A stretch of DNA of 64,000 bases from Streptosporangiaceae bacterium NEAU-GS5 (GCA_017592665.1 JAGFNW010000003.1:248001-312000); one strand, 5' to 3'; counted from the first letter of the stretch, positions 1-9,007 are shown. Made by a program: numbers and translations. The notes: generated by a model not told the origin, from the sequence alone.

Positions 1-1178
<1,178 letters not shown>

Positions 1179-1204
1179 TACCCGAGTGTGACTCTGGCTC
1201 TGAT

Positions 1205-1717
1205 TCAGCTCAAGGGCTGCCGCTGACCTGGAATCTGCCCGGGGATCGCGAGCGCGCCGCGGAGCTTGGCCATGGCCCGCGAGACCGTGCTCTTCACGGT
1301 GCCGACGCTGATCCCGAGCAGCTGCGCGATCTCCGGTTCGGTCATGTCCTCGAAGTAGCGCAGCACGATCGCGGTCCGCTGGCGAGCCGGCAGCCGGTCG
1401 AGCGCCTCTTCCAGGCCTTCGTGGCCGATACCCCGGTCGTCATCGACCGCAATCTCGGGCAGCTCGTCCGACGGGTACTCCTCCAGCTTCCGCCGCCGCC
1501 ACCACGAGATGTTGATGTTGACCATGGCCCGCCGAACGTAGCCGTCGAGCGAGCCGCGGTCCTGGATTCTGTCCCAGGCCACGTACGTCTTCGTGAGCGC
1601 GGCCTGCAGCAGGTCCTCCGCGTCGCAGGGGTTGCCGGTCAGCTGGTTGGCCGCCCGCAGGAGAGCGTTCCGGCGCGCCACGACATACTCCCGGAACTCC
1701 TCATGACTCCCGATCAT
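1205..1717 (-). CDS. SigE-family (ECF-type) RNA polymerase sigma factor
   Basis: A 170-residue sigma-70 family protein with region 2 in the first third (EDLLQAALTKTYVAWDRI) and region 4 near the C-terminus, where the helix-turn-helix reads PEIAQLLGISVGTVKSTVSR. The size and the short linker match the SigE-like group common in actinomycetes. The start MIGSHEEFREY (ATG at 1715-1717) was chosen because upstream in-frame sequence does not resemble the family. It is divergent from the cysteine-rich gene at 1966, with a shared intergenic region of about 250 bases holding a weak inverted repeat (CGGGAG...CTCCCG, 1878-1900). No anti-sigma gene is visible next to it. The target promoters are unknown. 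Confidence 0.92.
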   Translation of the reverse strand: MIGSHEEFREYVVARRNALLRAANQLTGNPCDAEDLLQAALTKTYVAWDRIQDRGSLDGYVRRAMVNINISWWRRRKLEEYPSDELPEIAVDDDRGIGHEGLEEALDRLPARQRTAIVLRYFEDMTEPEIAQLLGISVGTVKSTVSRAMAKLRGALAIPGQIPGQRQPLS

Positions 1718-1965
1718 GCGACCACCAATCCGGCGGAGGAGGGCATCTCGTGGCCAGAATCGCAGCCGGGGGCTCCAATCAGGCTGAACCGAAATCCAGG
1801 TTTCGCCCCATCGCACGTAAAGATCGCACAAGCTGAGAGGTGGTGGTTTGTCCTGATTGGGTGGGCAACGGTTTTCCCGGGAGTGGGTATTTTGCTCCCG
1901 CGTCTCCGGGTTCCGCCCGTAACGGCCAGGGCTCGTGTGACGCTGAAAGGGTGTGGGGAGGGGCG

Positions 1966-2898
1966 ATGCCGTACGAAGGGGTCGGACGGCGGCGTGAACT
2001 GGCGGCCGCCGCGCTCGGTCGTTCTCTTGAGCCACCCAAGGTGAACGCGGAAGACGGCGTGACGTACGGCGCGGTCGAGGCCGAGATCCTCGACATCAGC
2101 CCGCACGTCCTGATCGCCGAGTCCGTCGACGGCGAGCAGCTGCGGCTGGTGATCGCGCCATGGGCGACCGCATGGCGCGGAGTCGCGGTCTCCCCTGGCG
2201 ACCTGCCGATCGGCGCCCGCGTGATCATCAAGACCTTGCGCTCGGGCGCGGTGATCGATCGCATCTGGGCCGACATCACCCGCATCACCGGGATCATCCG
2301 CAGCGTCTCCGGCTTCCGGGACATCACGGTCGAGCTGGACTGCGGCCCGCATCTCCGCCCGCGCACCATCGTGATCCCCTACCGTTCGTCCGGTCGTGTC
2401 CGCGTACGGCATCCGCAGCTCGAGCCCGGATTCCTCTTCGACGCGATCGGGCTGGTCGATCAGGGTGCGACCCTCGCATACCTGCCAGCCACGTCCCAGC
2501 CCCCATATCGGGCCGACGACGTGCCGCGGCCCGACTACGGCGCGACCCAGTCGAAGGTGTCGGGCACGGCCGTCTGGTCGGACATGCCGGACTACGGCGT
2601 CGCGTACCCGATGCTGGAGCGCGCCGATACCGACTGCGACGACGCCGAGGTGTCGTGCTCGCGGCTGCCGTACCTTTCGCTGGGGTCGATGCTCTACGTC
2701 CGCAACGTCTGTTCCGGGCGCGCCAACCTGCTGCCGATCGTCGCCTGCGGCTGCGTAGCCGGGCGATTCTGTGACAGATGTGTGGAATGTGGCACGTCCC
2801 CGCGAGGGCGGGTGGCCGAGCTGTCCGCGGCGGCGTACGTGGAACTCGGCGGCGAACTGACCAAAGGCTGCTTCAACACCCGCATCGGATTGGGGTGA
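1966..2898 (+). CDS. Cysteine-rich conserved protein of unknown function
   Basis: A 310-residue protein I do not recognise. There is no signal peptide or membrane segment. The first 200 residues look beta-rich; the last third holds nine cysteines, with a cluster CGCVAGRFCDRCVECG and a final GCFNTRIGLG, suggesting metal binding or disulfide/thioether chemistry. The ATG at 1966 follows GGGGAGGGG closely; longer versions of the frame would start inside sequence divergent from the sigma gene. The MauE-like gene starts 6 bases after the stop, so the two are almost certainly co-transcribed. MauE family proteins act in disulfide handling of partner proteins, so a redox relation between the two is a reasonable inference, not something shown. 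Confidence 0.8.
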   Translation: MPYEGVGRRRELAAAALGRSLEPPKVNAEDGVTYGAVEAEILDISPHVLIAESVDGEQLRLVIAPWATAWRGVAVSPGDLPIGARVIIKTLRSGAVIDRIWADITRITGIIRSVSGFRDITVELDCGPHLRPRTIVIPYRSSGRVRVRHPQLEPGFLFDAIGLVDQGATLAYLPATSQPPYRADDVPRPDYGATQSKVSGTAVWSDMPDYGVAYPMLERADTDCDDAEVSCSRLPYLSLGSMLYVRNVCSGRANLLPIVACGCVAGRFCDRCVECGTSPRGRVAELSAAAYVELGGELTKGCFNTRIGLG

Positions 2899-2904
2899 CC
2901 GATC

Positions 2905-3705
2905 ATGATCTCCGCTGCTGTACTGCCGATTTTCGTCGGATTACTGTTGCTCGGCGCCACCGCCAAGATCAGCACGGCCGGAAGCGAATCCGAGCCGGGC
3001 GCGCTGACCAGGCTTGGCCCGGCGGTTCTGGTGCCGGAGCCGTATCGCAGGCTTTCCATGATCGGATGCGCGGTCGGCGAGCTGATCCTGGCCATCGCGC
3101 TCCTCGTGGTGGACCACTGGTTCTTCCGCTGGGGAAATGTCGCGTTCTTCGCCGTTTCCACATATGTCCTGATCGACCTGCGGAAACGGCGGCCCGATGT
3201 GGGCTGCGGCTGCTTCGGGGAGGTCAGCGCCAGGCCGGTGGGACTGCGGTCGATCGGCCGGACCCTGGTCCTGACCGGGTGGGCCGTCTTCCTCGCCCTT
3301 GACCCGGTCACGCTGTCGAGCTGGCTGGACGGATTGTCCTGGACGGTCGCCGAATGGATGCTCGGCGGCATCCTGATCCTCACACTGCTCACCCCCGAGC
3401 TCGAGGAGGCGGTCGCGCGCGTCCGCTATCGCGCGCCGTGTGAGCAGCGCCCCTATCCCGCCGACCGCGCCCTGTCGCGCCTTCAATCCAGCGCGGCATG
3501 GCGGGCGCACCGGACCATGCTCCTGTCGCCGGAGCCGGTCGATGTGTGGCGTGAGCTGTGCTGGCGATTCTTCGCATTCCGCGGCCAGGGCGGGTCCGAC
3601 ATCGTCTTCGCGGTCTATCTGAGCGGGCGGCGCCCGCCGGTGAAGGTGGCCGTCGTTGCACCCGACGGCCACCCTCTGCCGGAATCTGTCCCCGTATCGG
3701 CCTGA
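2905..3705 (+). CDS. MauE/DoxX-like membrane protein with CGCFG motif
   Basis: A 266-residue membrane protein with about four hydrophobic segments in the first 160 residues and a soluble C-terminal part. The motif GCGCFG near residue 95 lies just after the third segment and is typical of MauE-like proteins (methylamine utilisation MauE, related to DoxX/VKOR-like folds), which take part in disulfide formation or maturation of cysteine-rich partners. The start ATG is 6 bases after the stop of the cysteine-rich gene. No methylamine dehydrogenase genes are present, so a role in methylamine use is unlikely. The soluble tail of about 100 residues is not recognised. Confidence 0.82.
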   Translation: MISAAVLPIFVGLLLLGATAKISTAGSESEPGALTRLGPAVLVPEPYRRLSMIGCAVGELILAIALLVVDHWFFRWGNVAFFAVSTYVLIDLRKRRPDVGCGCFGEVSARPVGLRSIGRTLVLTGWAVFLALDPVTLSSWLDGLSWTVAEWMLGGILILTLLTPELEEAVARVRYRAPCEQRPYPADRALSRLQSSAAWRAHRTMLLSPEPVDVWRELCWRFFAFRGQGGSDIVFAVYLSGRRPPVKVAVVAPDGHPLPESVPVSA

Positions 3706-3708
3706 CGC

Positions 3709-3720
3709 TAGAAAGCGCTA
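3709..3720 (+). repeat. 12-bp direct repeat, left copy (TAGAAAGCGCTA)
   Basis: The sequence TAGAAAGCGCTA sits immediately after the stop of the MauE-like gene and recurs in the same orientation at 5027-5038, on the far side of the AAA ATPase gene. A related TAGAAAGCCGTAG occurs at 3777-3789. The copies could be binding sites for one regulator or the edges of an inserted unit. Confidence 0.75.
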
Positions 3721-3749
3721 TAAAACCCGATGCCAATACGGCTGTTAAG

Positions 3750-3793
3750 CTCTCTACGGCTCTCTAGCTTCCCCTCTAGAAAGCCGTAGAGAG
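3750..3793. terminator. 12-bp-stem hairpin between convergent genes
   Basis: A perfect inverted repeat CTCTCTACGGCT (3750-3761) and AGCCGTAGAGAG (3782-3793) with a 20-base loop lies between the 3' ends of the MauE-like gene and the AAA ATPase gene, which point at each other. The position favours a bidirectional terminator. There is no T-run, and the right arm shares the TAGAAAGC motif found at both ends of the ATPase gene, so a protein-binding role is also possible. Confidence 0.6.
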
Positions 3794-3798
3794 GTCTA

Positions 3799-4980
3799 CT
3801 AGATGGGCTGGGCCCTGAGGAAGCGCCCGAAATGCGGGACGGTGAAGGCGATGAGCCCCCGCTCCGCGCTGTAGATCAGCCCCTTCTTGATGAGGCTGTC
3901 GCGCGCGGGAGACAGACTGGACGGTTTCCGGCTCAGGACGTCAGCCACATCCGAGGTCGGCACCGGATCGTCGCCCAGCTGCGCCATGGCGTGCATATAG
4001 TCGCGCTCGGCCGGGGTGGCGCGCTCGTAGCGGCTGCCGAAGAAGCCGACCGCGAGCTCTTCCTCCGCCTCCGGCGCGGACACCTTGATGTCGTCGGCCG
4101 TGATCGGGCTGCGCGGCGCGAGATCCCACGCCACCTTGCCGTAGGCCTGGACGAAGTAGGGATAGCCGTCGGCGGCCTCGTAGAGCGCGTCGAGCGCCTC
4201 CGGCGTGAACTCGACCCCCTCATCCCTCGCTGGCGCGAGGAGCGCGAAATCGGCCGCCTCACGGTCGAGCCGGTCGATCCTGGCGTAGCGGAACAGACGC
4301 TCGGAATAGCTCTTGCTGGCCGACAGGACGGACGGCAGGTGGGGCAGGCCGGCCCCCACGACGATCAGCGGGCCACCGGTCTGCGACAGCTCGTGGCAGG
4401 CGGCGCACAGGGCGGAGATGTCGGCGGGCTGCACATCCTGCATCTCGTCGATGAACAGGGAGATGCCGACACCGAGGTCGGTCGCGACGCTCGCCGCGTC
4501 GACGAACAGCTCGGTCAGATCGATCTCCAGGTCGCCCGAGTCGGCGCGGCCGCGGCTCGCCGGCACCTCGATGCCGGGAGACCAGTGGGATGTGCCCTTG
4601 GCCGCCGCCGGATCGCGCATCGCGAACGCCTTCAGCACACCGAGGAACTCCTCGATCCGCTCCGGCGCCCGGTGACGGGGCGCCAGCTCGCGGATCGCCA
4701 TGTGCAGCGCGGCGGCGACCGGCCGGCGGATCGACTGGTCGGGGCGGGCCTCGATCTTGCCGGTGCCCCAGAGGCGCTGCATCGCCATTGACTTGAAGGT
4801 GTTGAGCAGGACGGTCTTGCCCACGCCGCGGAGGCCGGTCACGACCATGCTGCGCTCGGGGCGGCCACGGGCCACCCGCTCCAGGACGACCTCGAACTGC
4901 TGGAGCTCTCGGTCGCGCCCGGCGAGCTCAGGCGGGCGCTGCCCCGCTCCGGGGGCATAGGGGTTGCGCACGGGGTCCAC
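3799..4980 (-). CDS. AAA ATPase with C-terminal winged helix (AAA_16/Orc1-like)
   Basis: A 393-residue P-loop ATPase. Walker A is GLRGVGKT at residues 49-56 and Walker B is SLFIDEMQD in the middle; the last 80 residues look like a winged helix (TSDVADVLSRKPSSLSPARD followed by a wing). This layout matches solitary prokaryotic ATPases related to Orc1/Cdc6 and STAND proteins, whose roles are mostly undefined. A GTG start at 4978-4980 (VDPVRNPYAP) was chosen, since upstream codons pass through palindromic DNA and a candidate promoter (CTATAT near 5003-5008 on this strand). The gene is alone in its transcription unit, and 12-bp direct repeats flank it, which hints at autoregulation or acquisition as a cassette. 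Confidence 0.85.
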   Translation of the reverse strand: MDPVRNPYAPGAGQRPPELAGRDRELQQFEVVLERVARGRPERSMVVTGLRGVGKTVLLNTFKSMAMQRLWGTGKIEARPDQSIRRPVAAALHMAIRELAPRHRAPERIEEFLGVLKAFAMRDPAAAKGTSHWSPGIEVPASRGRADSGDLEIDLTELFVDAASVATDLGVGISLFIDEMQDVQPADISALCAACHELSQTGGPLIVVGAGLPHLPSVLSASKSYSERLFRYARIDRLDREAADFALLAPARDEGVEFTPEALDALYEAADGYPYFVQAYGKVAWDLAPRSPITADDIKVSAPEAEEELAVGFFGSRYERATPAERDYMHAMAQLGDDPVPTSDVADVLSRKPSSLSPARDSLIKKGLIYSAERGLIAFTVPHFGRFLRAQPI

Positions 4981-5023
4981 GCTCTCGGACTTTATGACTG
5001 GATATAGCGGCCGTCGTAGATTT

Positions 5024-5041
5024 CCGTAGAAAGCGCTACGG
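5024..5041. promoter_or_regulatory. Palindrome upstream of the AAA ATPase gene
   Basis: CCGTAG (5024-5029) and CTACGG (5036-5041) form perfect arms around AAAGCG, about 45 bases before the ATPase start and next to a candidate -10 (CTATAT on the minus strand). It contains the right copy of the 12-bp direct repeat (5027-5038). The position fits an operator, possibly for the ATPase itself through its winged helix. Confidence 0.55.
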
Positions 5042-5142
5042 CGTGTCGCCGCACACCGGTTCTCTCCCGGGAGGCGCGACGCGAATTTCGATCGCCGTGG
5101 AGCCGCGAGCAACGCCATGCCTCACCCCTCACACCGAACCCG

Positions 5143-5183
5143 TGTTCGATCCCGTCCTCCAAACTGTAGCGTGGGATCGAACA
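5143..5183. terminator. Inverted repeat downstream of the radical SAM gene
   Basis: TGTTCGATCCC (5143-5153) is mirrored by GGGATCGAACA (5173-5183), an 11-bp stem with a 19-base loop. It lies about 35 bases beyond the radical SAM stop codon and about 165 bases upstream of the ATPase start. A terminator for the lipid-type operon is the simplest reading; an operator for the ATPase is the alternative. Confidence 0.5.
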
Positions 5184-5218
5184 TGTGCGCGAGGTATTCG
5201 CGAGAAAACCCGCCCGAG

Positions 5219-6796
5219 TCACACAGGCGTCACCGGAAGGGAGGCCCCTGTGGACAGCCGCTGATGAGAAAGCGCAGGCCAGGCCTGCACGGCGCAGAAG
5301 GGCGCGCACTGGTGTGCGCCGCCGGGCGCGTCACGGGTGCCGACGTGCACGCAGCACTGGGTGAGGCGCTCCTCGATCATGGTGGACATGTCCATGAACG
5401 GCTTGACCGTGATCCGGACCACGCGCTCGCCCAGCAGGCGGCGCAGCCGCCGCCGCTTGCCCGGCAGGGTCAGGCTAAGCAGCGTCGACAGGCCCAGATC
5501 ACAGTTCTCGCCGATGGCCCGCCACAGGCGGCCGACCTCGGGATGCGACAGCGACGACTGCTCCGACAGCAGGCCGAGCAGCGACTCCTGCACGGCCATG
5601 CGGAGCTCGCGGGGCAGCTCGGTGTCGGCGATCCGGTTGGCCACCAGGCCGAGATGATCCTTGAGCCGGTCGTGGCCGATCAGCGCGGTGAGCGAGCGCC
5701 AGCGGTCGGCGTCGTCGCGGATCATGTAGCCGACGGAGCAGCAGTGCGGGTGGGAGCAGGGCAGGGCGGTCAGATCCCGCCAGGTCACCAGATCACCGGT
5801 CTGCGGCCCGAGCCTGCTCAACACTCCCGTGTGGGTCAGACGGTCCATCGGGTCGATCGCCCCGGACCGGCCGGAGCCGAACTGCGGCTGGATCGACACG
5901 CCGCCGACGTAGGGCGTGTCGAGGGCCAGCTTCACCACGTCGCCGATCTCCCCGTCGTTCACGCCGAGGGCGGCCGTCATCACGAGGGTGGTGAAGATCT
6001 CGGCGCGCGAGAGCCGTACGAGGGCCTGAGATTTGAGCTGGCGCAGATCGCCGCCGCGGTGGTGGCGGGAGGCGGCGGCCGAGGTCCCGTCGTATTGGAG
6101 GTAGACCTCGACCCGCTCGCGGTGGCCGGCCAGCAGGGCGAGCAGGGCGTCGTCGCGGGCGATCAGCAGGCCATTGGTGTTGATCAGGATGCGGACGATG
6201 GGGCGAGCCGCGAGCTCGTCCAGTAGTTCGGCGAGGTCGGGGTGGAGGGTGGGCTCTCCCCCGCTGAGCATGAGGACGTCGATCCGGTCGTTCTCACGCG
6301 CGAGCCGTTGGTCGACGTTGGCCAGGATTTCGGAGATCGGGACCACGCCGCGAAGGTCGGGCGAGGAGTCGGCGAAGCAGGTAGGGCAGCGTAGGTTGCA
6401 GGTCTCGGCGATGTCCTCGAGGAGGATGCAGGTGTGCTGGGTCTGCATCTCGGGCAGGCCGCGCAGATAGGCCATCGGGACGGGGTCGAAGTTTCCGGCC
6501 ACGTCGGGGACGTGCGACTTGGTGGGGGCGGTCCACTCCTCCAGGTAGGAGAGGATCTCCGGGTCCTCGTCGTAGAGGGTGCGCACCAGGCCGTGCCGCC
6601 GGCAGGCGCGCTCGAGATAGATGTGGCCGGCGCGCTCGGCCAGCCATCCGGAGAGGCGCGCCACCTCCTCGAGCGGGCGCAGCGGATCCTCGTCGTGGCA
6701 GCGCGGGCAGAACGCGTTGACATAGCGGTGGATGCGGTCTCCGCGGAGTCGCATGCCTGACTCGGTGCCCGGTCGAGTGCCTTCTGTCAACGTCAT
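5219..6796 (-). CDS. Radical SAM enzyme of the Tes/MJ0619-like group
   Basis: A 525-residue radical SAM protein. The cluster-binding motif CNLRCPTC is at residues 133-140 and the SAM-contact GGEP at 179-182. Extra cysteines stand before it (CPRC at 30-33) and after it (CSHPHCC around 347-353; CC at 481-482; C497 and C501), so more than one iron site is likely. This cysteine layout, the length and the CSHPHCC block recall MJ0619-type enzymes, among them the archaeal tetraether synthase Tes that joins lipid alkyl chains; the resemblance is from memory of the family, not an alignment. It is last in an operon behind a small membrane protein and an Lgt-like enzyme, which supports a lipid substrate. 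The ATG at 6796 is 10 bases after the upstream stop. Confidence 0.85.
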   Translation of the reverse strand: MTLTEGTRPGTESGMRLRGDRIHRYVNAFCPRCHDEDPLRPLEEVARLSGWLAERAGHIYLERACRRHGLVRTLYDEDPEILSYLEEWTAPTKSHVPDVAGNFDPVPMAYLRGLPEMQTQHTCILLEDIAETCNLRCPTCFADSSPDLRGVVPISEILANVDQRLARENDRIDVLMLSGGEPTLHPDLAELLDELAARPIVRILINTNGLLIARDDALLALLAGHRERVEVYLQYDGTSAAASRHHRGGDLRQLKSQALVRLSRAEIFTTLVMTAALGVNDGEIGDVVKLALDTPYVGGVSIQPQFGSGRSGAIDPMDRLTHTGVLSRLGPQTGDLVTWRDLTALPCSHPHCCSVGYMIRDDADRWRSLTALIGHDRLKDHLGLVANRIADTELPRELRMAVQESLLGLLSEQSSLSHPEVGRLWRAIGENCDLGLSTLLSLTLPGKRRRLRRLLGERVVRITVKPFMDMSTMIEERLTQCCVHVGTRDAPGGAHQCAPFCAVQAWPALSHQRLSTGASLPVTPV

Positions 6797-6806
6797 GAGC
6801 GGCCCA

Positions 6807-7148
6807 TCATGCGTAGATCGACGGGTTGAGGCCGGTGCAGATTCCGGCCGAGAAGATCGACCAGAGAGCCCAGCCGATCATGAGGCCGAGCCCCAGGCCC
6901 TTGGCCCAAGGCCGGCGCAGCAGGAGCAGCAGCGCTCCCCCGCCCAGCGCGCCGACGGCCAGAATCACCGCGTACGTCGCCGGCATCGCCGGATGGTTGG
7001 TGAGCACGTTCACCACGGCCAAGAAGGACACCACGTTGACCACGGAGTAGAGCACCAAGCCGAGAAAGGCCATGCCCACGATCAGCCCGGTGTGGCGTGG
7101 TGGGGGCGGAGGTGGAGGGGCCCACCCCTCCCAGGGAGGTCTGCTCAT
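6807..7148 (-). CDS. Small membrane protein in the radical SAM operon
   Basis: A 113-residue protein with a proline-rich N-terminus (WEGWAPPPPPPPRH) followed by three hydrophobic segments. No family is recognised. Its ATG overlaps the stop of the Lgt-like gene by four bases (ATGA at 7145-7148), and the radical SAM gene starts 10 bases after its stop, so the three are translationally linked. A role as membrane anchor or accessory factor for the radical SAM enzyme is a guess from position. Confidence 0.8.
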   Translation of the reverse strand: MSRPPWEGWAPPPPPPPRHTGLIVGMAFLGLVLYSVVNVVSFLAVVNVLTNHPAMPATYAVILAVGALGGGALLLLLRRPWAKGLGLGLMIGWALWSIFSAGICTGLNPSIYA

Positions 7149-7963
7149 GAATGATCGGCGCCCAGCCGCGCGGACGGAGCCTGGGTGCCTTCTCCTTTCC
7201 GCAGCAACCGGTCATAGAAGCCGTGGCGGTGGCCGTGTCTGAGCCGGAACGCGACGAGCACGAGCCCTGGGATCAGGAACCACTGTGGCCGGGTCAGATC
7301 GAGCCACACCGTCTCGTTGGCACGGACGAACTCCACCAAGAATCGGAATATTGCATAAGCCGCCACGTAAAGGGTGAACAGCTCGCCGGGCCGGGTCACT
7401 CGCGACCGGATCCAGATCAGCGCCGCGAACGCGGCCAGCTGGAACGCGATCTCATAGACGAACGAGGGATGCATGGCCTGCCCGGCCAGACAGCCGGGAC
7501 ACTCGGGAACCGTGGGCGGCGCGTGGATCCCCCACGGAAGGGTGGTCGGCCTGCCCGGAGCCTCGGTCAGCAGGCATCCCACCCGGCCGATCGCCATGCC
7601 CAGCGCCACTGCGGGCGCGAACAGGTCACCGGTCTTCTCCCGATATCCGATCAGCCGCTTGGCGATCAGCACGCCGGCGTAAGCACCGGTCAGGCCGCCG
7701 AGGACGCTGCGCGCGCCGAACATCCAGGCATCCAGGATCCCCGGATTGAGCGCCGGATCCAGATGCTCCACCCAGCCGGACAGCCGCATGCCGATCGCTC
7801 CGCCCACCAGGGCGCCCGTGACGGCGACCAGTGACTCCTCGCGGAGCGCGCCCCGCCGGCGGGCCTCGACGAAGAACATGAAGGCTCCGGCGAGCACGCC
7901 CAACCCAACGAAGAAGTCGTGAGTCGGGACCTCGAATCCCCACAGGCGCAGCACCGGGACCAC
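7145..7963 (-). CDS. Lgt-like membrane protein (divergent prolipoprotein diacylglyceryl transferase paralog)
   Basis: A 272-residue protein with about seven membrane segments and the Lgt fold signature GRVGCLLTEAPGRPT at residues 127-140. Canonical Lgt, which moves diacylglycerol from phosphatidylglycerol to lipoprotein cysteines, has GRxGNFxNxExxG here and a catalytic histidine in an HGG segment; this protein has C and T at the asparagine positions and VLGGLTG (88-93) where HGG is expected. It is therefore probably not the housekeeping Lgt but a paralog that binds a glycerolipid for another reaction. It is first in the operon with the small membrane protein and the radical SAM enzyme. The GTG-type start (MVPVLRLWGFEV) leaves a short periplasmic N-terminus like Lgt. 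Confidence 0.85.
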   Translation of the reverse strand: MVPVLRLWGFEVPTHDFFVGLGVLAGAFMFFVEARRRGALREESLVAVTGALVGGAIGMRLSGWVEHLDPALNPGILDAWMFGARSVLGGLTGAYAGVLIAKRLIGYREKTGDLFAPAVALGMAIGRVGCLLTEAPGRPTTLPWGIHAPPTVPECPGCLAGQAMHPSFVYEIAFQLAAFAALIWIRSRVTRPGELFTLYVAAYAIFRFLVEFVRANETVWLDLTRPQWFLIPGLVLVAFRLRHGHRHGFYDRLLRKGEGTQAPSARLGADHS

Positions 7964-8091
7964 GATCGAACCATAGCGGCGCGCTCCGACGATTCCGATG
8001 CCCCGCCGTACGGATCCGGCCGGGGAGAATCACTCACACGCCATGAGTCGCCCATCTCATGACAAATCGCAGTTCTTGAGGGAGGGACCCC

Positions 8092-8901
8092 GTGCCCATG
8101 GGTACCCTCGGGCATATGACGGCACGACGAAACCGCAGGTCAAAGATGGTGATAGCGCTTCTGTGCGGATGCGCGGCGCTGCCAGCGGCAACGGCCTGCG
8201 GTGGAGACGACACGTCGCCCAACGCCTCACCGTCGGCGACGGGCGACATATCCACGCCGGAAGTCGTGACGGCCACGTCTCCCGAGCCCAACCAGCCGCC
8301 GTCGCATTCTCCGTCGCCGTCTCCGACCGGGCCGCCCGCGTTCGCCGCCACCGTCAAGAAGCTGACCCGGGCCCAGGTCGCCAGCTCGTGGCATCAGGGC
8401 TGCCCGGTGAGCGTGAGCGAGCTGCGGGCCATCACGATGACGTACTGGGGGTTCGACGACAAGGCCCACACCGGCACGCTCGTCGTGAACGCCGCGGCCG
8501 CCGACAAACTCGTGTCCGTCTTCAAGAGGCTCTACGGCATGCGTTATCCGATCCGGAAGATGGTGCCCGTCGACGCGTACAAGGGAAGCGATTACGCCTC
8601 CATCGACGCTGACAACACCTCGGCCTTCAACTGCCGCAACGCGACCGGTTCGAACAACTGGTCCCAGCACGCGTTCGGCCTGGCCGTCGACCTCAATCCG
8701 CGCGAGAACCCGTACGTTTACGCGAACGGCTCGAACGCCCACCGCAACGCCGACGCGTACGTGGAGCGGCCGCTGCACAAGCCGGGCGTCATCAATCCCG
8801 GCGACCGCGTGGTCCGCGCCTTCTCCGCCATCGGCTGGGGCTGGGGCGGCTCCTGGTCCGGCGCCAGGGACTACCAGCACTTCTCCAGCAGCGGCCGCTG
8901 A
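8092..8901 (+). CDS. M15-family D,D-/L,D-carboxypeptidase-like lipoprotein
   Basis: A secreted 269-residue protein. A basic, hydrophobic N-terminus ends in a lipobox-like LPAATAC, followed by a Ser/Pro/Thr linker and a C-terminal peptidase domain. The zinc ligands of M15C enzymes are visible: H and D in SQHAFGLAVDLNP and the last H in DYQHFS. Such enzymes trim peptidoglycan stem peptides or recycle cell wall peptides outside the membrane. GTG at 8092 has GGAGGG seven bases upstream; ATGs at 8098 and 8116 are alternatives, the last giving the most typical signal peptide. It is divergent from the Lgt-like operon. Confidence 0.9.
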   Translation: MPMGTLGHMTARRNRRSKMVIALLCGCAALPAATACGGDDTSPNASPSATGDISTPEVVTATSPEPNQPPSHSPSPSPTGPPAFAATVKKLTRAQVASSWHQGCPVSVSELRAITMTYWGFDDKAHTGTLVVNAAAADKLVSVFKRLYGMRYPIRKMVPVDAYKGSDYASIDADNTSAFNCRNATGSNNWSQHAFGLAVDLNPRENPYVYANGSNAHRNADAYVERPLHKPGVINPGDRVVRAFSAIGWGWGGSWSGARDYQHFSSSGR

Positions 8902-9007
8902 CGGAGCCGGCTGAGAGCTTCCAGGAGTTCCAGGTGGCGCGCAGCGCAACCTTCCGGAGGGGCCGGGCGTCTTAAACCGGTCCATTCCTCTAGCCCCTGG
9001 AGCCGGC

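Noticed and set aside
5175-5192. SOS box (LexA site) reading ATCGAACATGTGCGCGAG
   Set aside because: Only one half matches the actinobacterial consensus; the second half is GCGCGA instead of GTTCGA, and the GATCGAAC part is explained by the inverted repeat.
5117-6226. 369-residue plus-strand frame opposite the radical SAM gene
   Set aside because: A GC-driven shadow; the minus-strand protein has clear motifs over the same DNA.
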